From Thelephora terrestris (taxonomy: Eukaryota > Basidiomycota > Agaricomycetes > Thelephorales > Thelephoraceae): DNA of 64,000 nt. Below, one piece after another: positions 1 to 11,415 of this stretch. Each line of letters starts with the position of its first letter. Positions within the stretch are counted from its first letter, which is position 1. The notes below the pieces were generated by a model. That model did no database searches, was not told where the DNA came from, and saw only the letters and a list, made by a program, of their open reading frames with translations. The stretch spans positions 186,001-250,000 of the forward strand of contig WIUZ02000005.1 in assembly GCA_015956445.1 (NCBI GenBank). Direction: 5' to 3'. The position numbers were made by a program, and so were the translations under genes.

Positions 1-2555
1 GTCAGACTGCGGGCAACGGATGGAGACAGCGCACTTACCAAGCCATTGGTCAACGACTTTGATCATTTTATTTTGGATCTCGGAACGGCCGTTGCTGTAG
101 TAGGGGTGGTGAAACGCCTCGAGGATCTAGCAAGTAGTTAGCATGGCAGCACCGAGCCACCCTCAGCCTCAAGTACCTTGTTGATAGCATCGTCGGGGTT
201 TGAGTTGTTTGACCAAGCCTTCAATCAAATTCGAATTCAGCGCCCCATCGAACGTGCAATGCGTTCGTATGACGAACCTCGACGACGAGATTTACGGAAT
301 GTTCGACGACGACCTTTGCAACCTTGCCTGCTGGCTCATTCAGTATGATGCCAAAGTGGTCCTGTCTGGGGGTTAGTGCCGTCTCTATTGCACGAAAATC
401 CGACGTGCCTTGGAGAGTACACTGTGGGTCGGGTCGGAAGCATTGGGACTATTGAACACCTGGGGCGGTTCTGAACACAAGAAGGTATAGTATGGCAATA
501 GAATTCACCTCCCACTGGTCAGCAGAAGAGATGACAGCGGCGGAACCCTCTCCAATGGTAGAGGTGACCTGCATAAGTACCGGCTAAAGCTTGCCAGTAA
601 GCATGATAGTTGTGGGAACTGGATGGAGAAACTCACTGCGACATATGGCGCGATTGTTGTGTATACGACTGGGAAATAGGTGTAAACGCACTGGTAACGA
701 AGTCAGCTGAAACTACTCACAAGCGTTGAGGGCGTTGCTCAATCCGTCGAGCAAGTCGGTCAGGCCAGGAACCATCTCCATCTTCTTAATGATGCTTCGC
801 ATAACATCATCGTGGAACTTGAGGACATCTTTCAAGTTCTTGACCACTTCGGGAGGGAAAGATTGGTTAGGATCGAAGTGGTAAGCCTCAGACTTGCGCT
901 TCATCTCCTCAGCCTGATTCATCTGAGAATCACTGTCACTGCCGCCCAGAACCTTCAGCTTGCTCAAGATATTCTTGAGACCAGAAATCGCATTGTTGTT
1001 CTTATCTGACTGCACTGTGGTCAACGGACGGGACACACGTGAAAGTGGGTGACATCGCACCATCTTTGCGGAGAGGTCTGTGACACTTGACTGGCTGATC
1101 TTGCTGCAAGGGAGCCGGTCTCAGTTCCTCCGAGGTGAGAGAAGGCCGAAAGGACCTACTCCGTGGTTTCCCCGAGAAGGGAATGGAAGAAGTCTGCTCC
1201 GCCGAAGGTACCAGTAACGATTGGTGGGACCCTACCATTCGGGGAATCAACATACACTGTTTAGAACAAAAGGGTCAGCGTCCTAGGAAAAAATTCCCTA
1301 TTCAAACCAACCGTTGTCGCCAACATGACAGAAAACCTTATTGTGACCAAGCTTGTGTAAAGCAATCTCGACCCAGTTACTATGAGCAGTAAAGTCCTCG
1401 AGGGTATGGAGACCCTGTCCGAGAAGCCTGTAAGCTTCCCAGAGCTCGGGCCCCTCCTTCCCTCCGGCATTGCGCCCATTCTGAATACACCCGCGAAGAG
1501 TGCGGCGGATGAACGCGGTAGAGGTATCCCAGCCGCGGTTTTCGGTGGCCATGTAGTTCTAGACACGAAGATTCAGTCCTTTCGCTTTCACCACAGAATT
1601 TCCCACTGACCTTCATGCCGGTGCGGGGGTCGATCTCGAGCTCGCGTGGATCAACCGGGGGGCGGAGCTGCAGGTAACATAAGCGACAATTCGTCATGAG
1701 TGGTTGCTTCAAACCTTTTGGTTATAGGTACGAGCATCTCCTTCCTTTTCAGCATACCCCCTGAGGGGGGTCAATGCTCGTGCCCAGGTTGAGGCAAGTT
1801 ACAAGAAACGTACCTCGGATTATCGATGTGTTCTACAGGGAGATAAACACCTAGGCGATCTTGGGTCACCTCGAACTCATTGGTCTATGCCCCAGGTCAG
1901 CAGGGTTCTTAGCATCTGGAAGTCTCAACCCTACAGCAAATCCAAATTCCTGGAGTAATTTTATTCACAAATCATGCACTGGTAGTAAACGAAAGACTCA
2001 CCAAGAACGCGAGGATCCCAACAATCAACGTGATCGTATCACCGGATAACTTGCTCAAACCAGCAATATCCATGGCCTAACGATGAAGCATTAGATTGAC
2101 TCAAGCACACAACCAATGGAATGGGTTCGTCTTGCTCACCTGTGAGTAGTCTCGGAGCCAGTTTCCCTGTCTTACGAGTAAGATCACATACATCGAGCAT
2201 TAGGGAGTCACACTAACAAAGTAAACATGTTTGACATCCTCCTTTGAGAACTTCGCTCCACCACTTGCGGCGGAGAGAACCCCCTGCGCGAACCCGAGGA
2301 GGCCCCCACCATGGGAGTGGCCAACTGCCTTTACGAGCTCTAGGAGAGTATTTTCGATGTCGCCATGGCGGAACGCCTTGCCTAAAAGTCGTATTAGCCG
2401 GGGAGCTATTACGGAGGGTTAGGTCGGATAGATCGCCAACCTTCGAGATAAGAGAAATCTGGAATATCGCCAGCGCCGAATGCGGCGACCTCTGAGGGCA
2501 ATAGTACGAGGATCACTGTTAGAACCAAAAAGGTCGTTACAACCGCAGGTGGCAT
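1..2555 (-). CDS. HET-C domain protein, 3' end beyond left edge
   Basis: Multi-exon gene read leftwards. The start at 2555 gives a signal-like hydrophobic N-terminus (residues about 1-24) followed by AFGAGDIPDF, the usual opening of fungal Het-C/TinC proteins. Resolved exons include 2441-2555, 2218-2381 (GKAFRHGDIENTLLEL), 2140-2166 (GNWLRDYSQ) and about 2002-2076 (AMDIAGLSKLSGDTITL). Further stretches are 1298-1552 (GWDTSTAFIRR, LLGQGLHTLEDFTAHSNW), 1002-1253, and 713-1010 (MVPGLTDLLDGLSNALN). The last exon seen encodes EAFHHPYYSNGRSEIQ and ends at a splice donor near 38, so the gene continues off the window. In filamentous fungi Het-C proteins are secretory/membrane-associated and some alleles control heterokaryon incompatibility; that role here is inference. 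No break is seen in the exons I could join. Confidence 0.85.
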
Positions 2556-4162
2556 GGTTGGTGATGTTCTTATTTGCTATCGATGATGGTTGTTGGAGGG
2601 AGAAAAGAGACGGAGCAATCCCCCCACTCCAGGATTGTCTTTCGCCAAGCCTTGGCCAAGCCTATAAAATCCGGATCGGCACTTCGGTAGTGACCACGAT
2701 GATGTCATACTGGTTTTCCCGTATTGGCAACTGGCTAAGCTCAAGCAGCCAAGCTTAAACCAGGTAACCTCGGCAGAATGACCTCCTCAATAACAGGGGC
2801 AGGAAATGCACCCCCCTTCAGCTACATGCAAGAAGCACCCCGGGGCGACCAACCGTCGAAGCAGAGGTTTGCAGCCTCGTGAAGGAACGAACGCCTCCAG
2901 AGTGAACTACACGCTGGCTGGAGTTTTCGAGTTGCGGAGTGATCGCGGAACCTCCCGACACGCTTTTAACTACAGCGATCTCCAAGTGACCTCGGTCAGA
3001 ATTCTGTTGACCCACCGAACGTACTACTCTCGACCAAAAACTCTCCTGACGTGGTAGCAACACAAGGTTTTCGTAGCAACTTGGTAGCAACCTCGATCAT
3101 AACTCATAAAATGTCGGGGAACACCGAGTCGATCACCAGACTACTAGTAGGCCGCGCTTATGTTGCTACCGCGTATGGAGAGTGCGATTCAGCCTCTGTC
3201 TCCGTAATTAACCTTCCGACAAGTCTTGAGAGCCCGGGGCTGCCCACGGGTTTAATCTCCACGATGGGTGGCTCAAATCACAGAATGTCCCAAAACCGTG
3301 CGTTCAACGTCTGCAATCTACTATGAGCCCATTCCCCCGGGCTTCGAATAAGCCCTCACTCAAGCTTGGGGTTCCGAACCAACGCAGGGAAGAAGAAAAG
3401 ATCGATACACAGGAGACCATTGCCACGTCCAGGACAGTTAAATAAGGGAGAGGGGGTGCGTACCACCCTTAAACCTCTGGGCATCGTCACGTCTTTCTGA
3501 AGGCGTGCAACTCTTCCCACCCAACTCCAATCTCTTGACTTCGCTGATGCGGACAGCTAGGGATACATCTCCACCCCCAATTTGGCAGTTTTTGCCTTCT
3601 TTCACTTCCGGACCCTGGAGGCGGGCGCCCCTGAGACCTTCATTCCCGGGGTTGTGGACTTGCGCCTAATGGCTAAACCATCCGCCCCGTCGCCGCTTAA
3701 ACGATTCCGTCCGCCCTTGCCCACCCCAAAGATATTTTGAGATATCGTGTATTTATGGCTTATACGGACTGATATATGTTTCACCTGTCACCGGGGGGGA
3801 AAAAACTTCTGACTTGAAACAGCTTGCGTGTCGGTGTAGTCTCGGGCGCGAGCGGTTCGTTTGGTAAAAAAAAAGTCCATGTCGTATACACATCGTATAC
3901 AGGCATTTTACACTAGTAAGGAGGCATCAAAGAGTCCAAGTCGTCTAACCATCAATTAGACAAGGGTGTCAGACGACAGAGAACGGGGGAAAGAGTAATG
4001 ATCGGAAGCCGTAGAAGTTTAGAACCGTGAAACTCTCGTGCTACTTGAAACGAGGAGATCCGGTGGGGGGTATGTAAAATTTTAAGAGTCCGGAAGGCAT
4101 TCAAAGGAGGGAAGGGGGAGTCCGAAGCAGCAGAAAAGCAATCAGAACCCTGTCTTGTTGGA
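2556..4162. other. Intergenic region, no gene recognised
   Basis: About 1.6 kb between the HET-C start and the end of the CPL1-like gene. It holds the HET-C promoter; a TATAAAA-like string lies near 2662, but on the plus strand, so its use is doubtful. Short open frames here have no family resemblance, no splice partners and no promoter context. Confidence 0.6.
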
Positions 4163-5249
4163 TCACAAGGGAGCAAAGATTTTCCAGCCATACTCAGCGA
4201 TCGTCGTGAACTTTTTGACGGTCTCTTCGTCCATGCACATGGAGTTATCGGTGGAGAGCTGATATCCAGGCATGCACCTGTGGACGTAACAAGACCCATT
4301 CATGCAAGAAACGTCCGCGACGCCAGGGAGAGACGTGCAGTCCGTTCCGAGAGGGGATCCACGGTGAAGTGGGATCGAACATCCACCGCCTAGAACGTAC
4401 GGCGGTCAGCACCATGAAATATATATCTTTCAAACCGAGAGAGGGGGGGGCAGAACTCACAGCTCTCGAGGTCGTTCTTAGCATCGACACACTCGTAAGC
4501 GGCAACCTTATTGATCTTGGAGCTCCAAAGCACACCACAAGCGGTGTAACCACTATCACAGTGCGCGCTTTTCTTCCACTCGTCCGCGTCACGCTTCTTC
4601 GCGCTCTTGCTAGGACAGTGAGGGAAATACCCACACACTCCCCCACAGTCACTGTAAGGAGGCAGGCAAGCGCACGAACCGCCGTGGGACGAATAACCGT
4701 CACAGCACTCGAAGCCACACGGATTGCCGGAGGAACAGGCGGGGGTGGAGTGATCGGGGTAGTTGCAAGTGCTTCCACTGGTCCTGACCTACAAATACAA
4801 AGAAGCGGGCGCAGTTGCGAAAGTATGCGTCAGTCGCCGTTGGATTGAGAAGTTTCGATCGAGTGGGGGATCGACGGGGGTGCGAAGAATGGTGCGTGAC
4901 TCACATGATTAGAGATGTAGTCCGAGACCTTGTTGTTACCAAAGATCGAAGCCGCCGTCGAGAGCATGGAGTTGGACTTGACGACGGAATTGACCTGTGA
5001 AAGGCACGTGCACTGGTCTATAGAGGAATGGGGAATGTATGAGCACTGAAGAAGGGACAATTAAGTAGGGTGATCTCACTCACCATAGTTTCCAAAGTTC
5101 GTTGTCTTCCCAGTAACGGGGTTGTCGAACGAAAGCGAGCATCCGGAGCTAGAGCAAACGTCTGACCCACCACCCCGCTTTTGGTTGAGCGGGTTGGACA
5201 AGGCCTGAGCACCGGCGACTAGGGCAACCAACGAGAAGAAAACACGCAT
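4163..5249 (-). CDS. Secreted cysteine-rich CPL1-like domain protein
   Basis: Four exons (5084-5249, 4905-5017, 4461-4788, 4163-4389) join into one frame of 277 residues. The start gives a clean signal peptide (MRVFFSLVALVAGAQA, residues 1-16). The middle is a cysteine-rich segment (CGFECCDGY, CACLPPYSDCGGVCG). The C-terminal 70 residues carry the CPL1-like signature: DCTSLPGVADVSCMNG, CYVHRCMPGYQLS, then a conserved tail ending in GWKIFAPL. CPL1-like proteins are fungal-specific, secreted or cell-wall-associated; the Cryptococcus member is linked to capsule and host signalling. The role here is unknown. All four introns/exon joins keep phase, so the gene looks intact. Confidence 0.85.
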
Positions 5250-6833
5250 GACTGTGAGCTTGGAGGGACGTTATCCACAGCAGATATAGGCGGACGTAGA
5301 AAACCGCAAGGAAAAGTCTCCTGGAGGGAAAGAGAAAAAACGAGGACCGCCCTCCAAGAATATATAATCGGGCTCAACAGCCGAGATCATTCAACGGCTG
5401 GCGGGGTCCAAGAACGGTATCAGGGGCAGACAGGAGTTTCGTATTCAAACTGGGCAGGGTGTGCGCATCTTCTTTGGCCGGTCGGGCCAAAGGTTGGGAA
5501 AGGTGAGTCCGATTCTCACCCACCCCCAGAAAACCAGGGAAAATCTATTTGGGGAGATATTGGGTAAATTGTGAGACCTGTTCTCCGGCAGAGTTATCGC
5601 CGGTAGGGGTGGTGAATTGGCCCAGGGTCAGGATGCGAGCAGAAAGACCAAAAGAAGGGGTGGAAACAATGGAACGAAAGTGTGTTTTAATTTAGATAAC
5701 AGTCCCGGAGCGTGAATGCGGTGAGATGATGATGGACGTCGCGTATCATATATCACCACCGGTGAATATCCAACAGAATACAGCGGCAGTAGAATAGGCT
5801 GATGAACACCCGGTCCACGGATGGGGAGAAAACGGGTTTCATCAGGTTTCATCATGCCTTCGCTGCAGTCCGGTTCGTCTGGAGTGGTGAGGGGGGTAAT
5901 GAGATTATGCGAGTTAGGGACCGACCGGCAGGGCGCGTGGCCGACAGACTATAAGCGTGCAGTGCCGCATCAAAGCCACCGCATCTCTTGACAGCAGGAT
6001 AGAGCTGGAGGCTGCCACGCAAAACACGCCGTCGTCAGGTGAATTAGCTTTGACATCCTCCTCGTGTATTTGTATTCCCCGTGGCGTAAGTGACAGCGTG
6101 AAGGATTGATATCGTTGACATGGACACGGGCGTGGCGTCGACGTCTAGGCAGGTTGCTCAGAAGCCACCTCACCACTGGTAAACCGGTAAAACATTCAAT
6201 ACACCTGCACCGGCGAACAGTCTCCCTGGAAGGTTCAGGTAAACCCTTTAGGCCACGAGCGACTCACGCGGGCGCCAATAGCAGGCGAATTTGCAGGACG
6301 AGGGGGGGGGCGTTTTCAAAGCGTTGTGCGACGTGAATTATGTGGGAGCAATAAGAAGGAACCTCGCAAACAACTAAACACGCGGGTGCCAGTCGGATTT
6401 AATAACGGTCATGCGCGAAAAAAAGCGCCGCACGTGCCAAATGATCTCCAGGGATAAATTTTTGAAAAAGCGAGAGCTGAGGACATCAAAATCGATGACA
6501 CGCTGGGGGTGTCCAGGGTCCACCCTCGTCGCTTCCGGAGTGAATTGGTGTGTGAGCTAACGATACGTCCTAGTTCAGTTGCCCCGTTCATCAGTGACGA
6601 GTGAATGAGCGGGGAGGGCTACATAACACACCATAGAGTTCGAGACCTCTACGGTCATTTCCAAGGGCGCGTGAATCAAACGGAGTTGCGAAGTCCCCAC
6701 TGCTGTAGAACGGTCTCGCACATGGTGGCTGGTAGGCAAGCATGCCCAGGGAAAACGTGTGGGAATCACCTGTCGTGTCTCAGCGCCCTGGTTCGATCGA
6801 CTCCAACCCTCCTCTTCCTTCGTCCTCGCGATC
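5250..6833. other. Intergenic region with one strong hairpin
   Basis: No gene is supported between the CPL1-like start and Med11. It contains the upstream regions of both divergent genes. An 8-bp perfect hairpin (CTTTGGCC / GGCCAAAG, 5-nt loop) lies at 5472-5492, followed by a second small hairpin at about 5503-5520. The pair does not fold into a tRNA. Confidence 0.5.
5359..5369 (-). promoter_or_regulatory. TATA-like box of the CPL1-like gene
   Basis: A TATATAAT-type string lies about 110 bp upstream of the CPL1-like start codon. The position fits a fungal core promoter; nothing further supports it. Confidence 0.3.
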
Positions 6834-7602
6834 ATGGACTTATCGGACTCTCTGGTAAACGGTGGATCCGCCCCCACAAATAACACCAATACGAACGTGA
6901 GCCCACAAGAGGAGGAGGAAGACATCGATCCAATTTGGCTCTCGAGCAGGACGGCGCGACAGATCTATGGTCTGTGCCAAGTCGAAAAGGTTAGTGCCAG
7001 GTACAACGCCGCCGCCCCTATTGAACATAAAAATAACCAAATGAAACGCCTTCGAGCGTTGGTGGCTGGCGGTCCTCGTTTTTCTCTTGGCTGATTCTGC
7101 ATCTTGTGAAAGGACATCGGTCGTCTGCTTTCACTCGCGGCATCATCCATCTCTCTATTGACGCTCCCACAAACTGATCCTCCGGACGCTGCCTTACCAC
7201 AAGGCGCGGAACGCTCCGAACAATTCGTTTTAGTGGTTAGCGAATATTTTCAGCGTCTCGATGTAAGTCCACGGGGTTTGGACTTTTCCTCATCAAGATG
7301 GTCTGACACTTGTCTCGTTTTCTCCGTGCAAGTCGATTCAAACGAACATTCGGTCCTCTTTGGCTCATATCAGACAGTCGAGGATAGCCCCATCAGCGAT
7401 TAACGCTCCCCGTAGTGATTTTATACCTCCCCCACTCGGCGCTGGCCTTCCCAGCGAGGGATCGAGACACAACTTTGGTCTTCAAGAAGAGCGGGTCGAA
7501 AGGGATGCGTGGAACGCGATTCTCGGCGCTCTGACTAAGCTGAAAGCCGCCCAATCGCAGCCTCATGATGATAGCCAGACGGATATACAGTCTTCTCAAT
7601 GA
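6834..7602 (+). CDS. MED11: Mediator complex subunit 11
   Basis: Three exons (6834-6989, 7113-7262, 7333-7602) give 191 residues in one frame. The start sits at MDLSDSLVNG; a short acidic linker is followed by the Med11 core IWLSSRTARQIYGLCQVEK|DIGRLLSLAASSISLL and then QFVLVVSEYFQRLD|SIQTNIRSSLAHIRQSR. Med11 pairs with Med22 in the head module of Mediator and contacts TFIIH/Pol II in the nucleus. Both exon junctions fall inside the conserved helix pair and restore the family pattern, which supports the splice model. The C-terminal 70 residues are poorly conserved. It faces the tubulin cofactor A gene tail to tail, 187 bp apart. Confidence 0.8.
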
Positions 7603-7789
7603 TGCGGATAATGATAACGCGCGACCCCGCGTCTAAAGGAGAAACCTAGGAAATGGCCGAATCATTTAAAATGAAGGCACATCGAGCGGAGAGATAGAGA
7701 TGTGGTGCGTTAATTCTGAAGAGCCGGTATTCGTTCATTGAAAGAAGACCACCCCGTTCTAGCGCCAGTCCGTTCGTCGGGGGTACCTT

Positions 7790-8508
7790 CTACAGCGTGG
7801 CGGTTTTCACCTCCTCTTCTGCATTCAACAACTCCGGGGCATCGGATAGCGCTGGATCAGCTTTGGACTGAACCTATCGTGGACACAATGAGGGATCGAT
7901 GAGGAAGGCGAAGCGAAAAACCCACGATGAGATCCCTAAGCTCGTGAACTGCAGCGCCGAGACGCTTCTTGGTGTCTTCGATCATCCTCTCGGACTCCTC
8001 CACCAACTTTCTCTGCTCCGACCGCAATCAGCGTTCCTCATTCAGCCCAAGCGACGAGCCACACGAATCCCCGGGAGAATTCGAGAGCGGAGTCGGGGGG
8101 AGGAGAGGAAACGTACCCCGTTTTTAGTATCCCATTCATCCCCGTTGTCCGCAACCAGTTTGTCCAACTTGACTGTCAGATCTTGGTTCTCTTGTGCGTA
8201 CAGCTTTTTTTCCTTGGCGAGCCTACGTGCGGTTTAGATGCATTATACGTGTCAACCGGTGATAAGGTGCAGAGATAACGATAACGAGAGGATTCCCGGG
8301 GCCAGTGATGTGAGATTCGGTGTGAAGAGTGTATATAAAGCGCACGTAGGGGAGCACACAGGGATGAATTTGATCAGCACACGCCAGGGAAAAAGAAAAA
8401 AAAATGTATTATCTGATCCGGAGGAGTTGTTGGGAAAGCCCACCTCTTCACCACACCAGCCTTGATCTTGAGCTGTTTACGAAGAGTCGCGGTCTTGTTG
8501 TCAGCCAT
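7790..8508 (-). CDS. TBCA: Tubulin-binding cofactor A
   Basis: Four exons (8444-8508, 8117-8222, 7926-8015, 7790-7873) join to 114 residues, the usual family length. The sequence starts MADNKTATLRKQLKIKAGVVKR and continues LAKEKKLYAQENQDL, then QRKLVEESERMIEDTKKRL, matching the three-helix tubulin-specific chaperone A (Rbl2 in yeast). It binds and buffers free beta-tubulin in the cytoplasm. Each intron is short with a recognisable branch point; intron 1 (about 220 bp) is the longest. No anomaly is seen. Confidence 0.88.
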
Positions 8509-8995
8509 TTTCTACACGTCGATGAGGTGTTTCTAGACAGGGTTGGGGAGGGGGAAAAGATAAGCTTGGAGCAAGAGGCGGTTTGACGGCGTGACGCGTT
8601 CCATCATGGAGTCTGATCGGCACGGTTTTTGTATATCCCGCGCCGGCAGAGTCTCTGAGTCAGGAATCAGATCGGCTCAACTCCGAAGGCGTTGCGCTAC
8701 ATACACTGTATCTCGAGTCAAGTCTAGTCCCCACCAGGGCTCGAGCGCACCGCGTGGACGTGTAAGGCCCCGCGGGGTCCTTCAAAGAAAGGAAAACAAC
8801 AAAATCCTACACGTGTTTCTACATATTGAGATTTCAGCGTTTCATGAGCGCTGGGTAACTTACCATGTGTGTGAGACGAATACAGTATGGGGTACCAAAA
8901 AGTGTCCTGAAGCAAGATCGCATTACAAAAAAGTCCTCAAAGAAAAAAAAGTCCAAAGGAGTGGAAAACGGTTCGTCCAAGGTTCGCCCGAGGTT

Positions 8996-10812
8996 TCACC
9001 CCAAGAATTCCTCGACTGCATCCTGAAGTCCGCTCCAAAACTCGTTCACGGTCTCCTTCTCGAACCCCTCCACGTCGTATCCCAGACTCAACCAGAGTTT
9101 GCCTACGAACGTGTACCCGAAGAGGAGCATCCCCCCGTTCCGTTGCCTCGAGCCGGTGGTCAACGTGTGCATCTTGACGGACTCAAAGTCCTGGTGCTTA
9201 TAAATTCCGTCGAGGTTTCCCAACAGCGACAACCCGATGAGTGCGTTGCTCGGAGCTTTCGGTGGAAGAGGGGCTGCGGCGGGTTCATTCTCCGTTGGAG
9301 CTGGGGGCGTCGGAACCCAAGTTCCGTCGGCTTTCTGATCGTCCTCTTTCCCCCAGGCACGCGCCTGAGCCCCTCGCTTCTTGGACATTTCGTGGGTGCG
9401 GTAGACGGCCATCGCATTTTTCGCCGCTCGCGCACTCTGGTCTTTTGATTGGCGGGCACGGAGCCAGAAGGTCTGAACGTCGGAGCTAGTGCGCGGTAGG
9501 AACGCGGGTAACACGACGTTGAAATAGCCCACAGCCAGGAACCAGTAGGAAGCTGGGCTCTTGTACATGTACGGACGGAGGTTCAGCGCGGAATACATCA
9601 TTCTGGAAATTTCAAAAAGGGCGCAGTCAGCAGAGTCCGGGAGACCCTGAAAAAAAAGGCGCTCACATGGGTAATTCACCTCCGTTCGGACGCATCCTTG
9701 CCCAGACGATGTTACACAACGCAAAAAGAGCGGCGGAGATGGAGACTCCGTGAGCCTTGCAGACCTTGAGCATCGTCTTTGTCCTGTTCTCATCGAACGA
9801 TACGGTGGGCACGATGGTGCGTCTCTCTTTTCCCGAAACCCTAGGGAAAACATGGCCACCGATCAACTTGCTCTGCGTCGACTTGAAATCGACGGCGGCG
9901 ACAGCGCGGCGGAAACGACCAGTAAGCTGGGGCAGGCTTTCTTCAATGGAACACGGGAGGGCACCCGACGCGGCGGCCTGCGGGCCCCACCGCTCAATCC
10001 GCTCCTTGGTCAGAATTTCCTCAAGATCCTGGACGGACTTTTGGCTTCCCAAGAGGGTGAAAAAGTCGTGCGCGAACTGATGGAGGGCCATTCCGTCACC
10101 CAGGAAATGGGCCGCGCAGATGAGCAAATCGAACTCCCCAACCGGCTCATTGTCGGGCGAATCTGGAGGCGTGGGAACCGCAGAAAGGACGAGGTAGGAA
10201 ATTCGCTGGTTGGACAACGTCCTGGGTCCATTCAGATATGAGTGAATGAGTTCTGGAAGTTAATTTCAGAGATCGGGGTCAAAAAGGAAGGGTTGGTTAA
10301 AAATAGACGTACGATCCTGAGGCTGGTTCCGATACTCGAGATTTGCGTCGGCAGAGTTTATGGCTTCTTCGGTCGAGGCGGCCGGCCGGTCCCTGAACGG
10401 AAAAGAAAAAGGCGGGCATCAACAAAGGGGGAGCAGGTTTCCTTCCGTGATTTCTTGTTCTCACACGAATCGGACGTCGTCGTAGTCGTGCATCTCCACC
10501 GTAGCTGCGAGCAGCGGGTGTCGCTGGCGGAGGATGGCCCACACGACTCGTACCCTCTCACGCTCCATGAGGTGTGTCGGCGCCTTGAAGCCGAGATGAA
10601 GATACCTAGGTGCAAAGCAGTAAGCCTAGAGGTTCCCCGGCGGATAAGAACGAAGAGGATCGCTACATGTCGTTGACGCCGTTTGCGCGAGACGGCAAGT
10701 AGTAGGAAAGCTCGCTGTTTCCCATCTTGCGCTCGTAGCGGACCTCATCGGTTCGGGAGGACAAGGAGATCGCCTCGAAGCCAGCGATGGCTTTGGCCAA
10801 GTTCTCAGCCAT
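8996..10812 (-). CDS. HxxxD-type (condensation-like) acyltransferase
   Basis: Five exons (10667-10812, 10465-10605, 10313-10392, 9667-10252, 8996-9602) close into a 519-residue frame. The N-terminal part has MGNSELSYYLPSRANGVND and RVRVVWAILRQRHPLLAA, the lead-in seen in many uncharacterised agaricomycete CoA-dependent acyltransferases. The catalytic motif is AAHFLGDGMALHQF (HxxxDG). A second region, RTIVPTVSFDENRTKTMLKVCKAHGVSISAAL, fits the C-terminal lobe of alcohol acetyltransferase/condensation-fold proteins. The substrate cannot be read from sequence. The start at 10812 is the first good ATG in frame; a further upstream exon is possible. No neighbouring biosynthetic genes suggest a cluster. 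Confidence 0.7.
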
Positions 10813-11415
10813 GATCTTAGCGGCCTCTTGGTTTGGCGTGGGCGAGGTAGGAGGACCTTGATCTTGAGTTTACGAGCCGTTGGAATACAAAGATGGCAAA
10901 TGGCGAAGAAGGGGGTATCGGTATGTATTTGATGGGAAGACTGAATATTTTTATTTCCTGAAAGGGAAGGTGCAGCTCCTTCGAAGCTTACCCAACGATG
11001 GCATCGGTTTCCCTCCAACGTCGCGCCCTTCTAATCTCTCGCCGTCCTACGTCCGCGATGGCTCGCAGGGAGTTTCCTCATTCGGAACTCAGAGCAATTT
11101 CTCAAAAAACAAATCAGACACCGATGGCAGGGGGGTTATGGGGTCCTCTGTGACCTGTCTTTTTCTGATCGCGTTCCATCTGATCCCGGCTTGACATGGC
11201 TGCGTCAACGTCTCTCCACTTTCAACAGAAAAATCAAGTAACGCGCCCCTATCCCCTGCCTCAAGTTTCCAATCTTGGTGATTGATTCGCCCTCTAGCCT
11301 CCTCTAGCCTTCTGACAGGCCCTCGTCATTATGTACGTACCCTACAAAAGCGTCCATGTACAAACTACAAAACAAACTACAAAAAATTGTCCAAAAATAT
11401 AAAACGAAGAAATTG
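10813..11415. other. Intergenic region
   Basis: About 600 bp between the start of the acyltransferase gene and the end of the transporter gene (both minus strand). It probably holds the acyltransferase promoter and the transporter 3' UTR. I see no gene or repeat. Confidence 0.5.

Noticed and set aside
4245-4848. Long frames on both strands over the CPL1-like gene
   Set aside because: They are off-frame shadows of the cysteine-rich exon.
5459-5530. tRNA gene suggested by a T-arm-like hairpin
   Set aside because: No matching acceptor stem, D-arm or anticodon arm can be drawn, and the T-loop lacks the TTC core.
8591-9448. 285-residue plus-strand frame
   Set aside because: It runs antisense through the acyltransferase last exon, which has a full spliced model and catalytic motif on the other strand.
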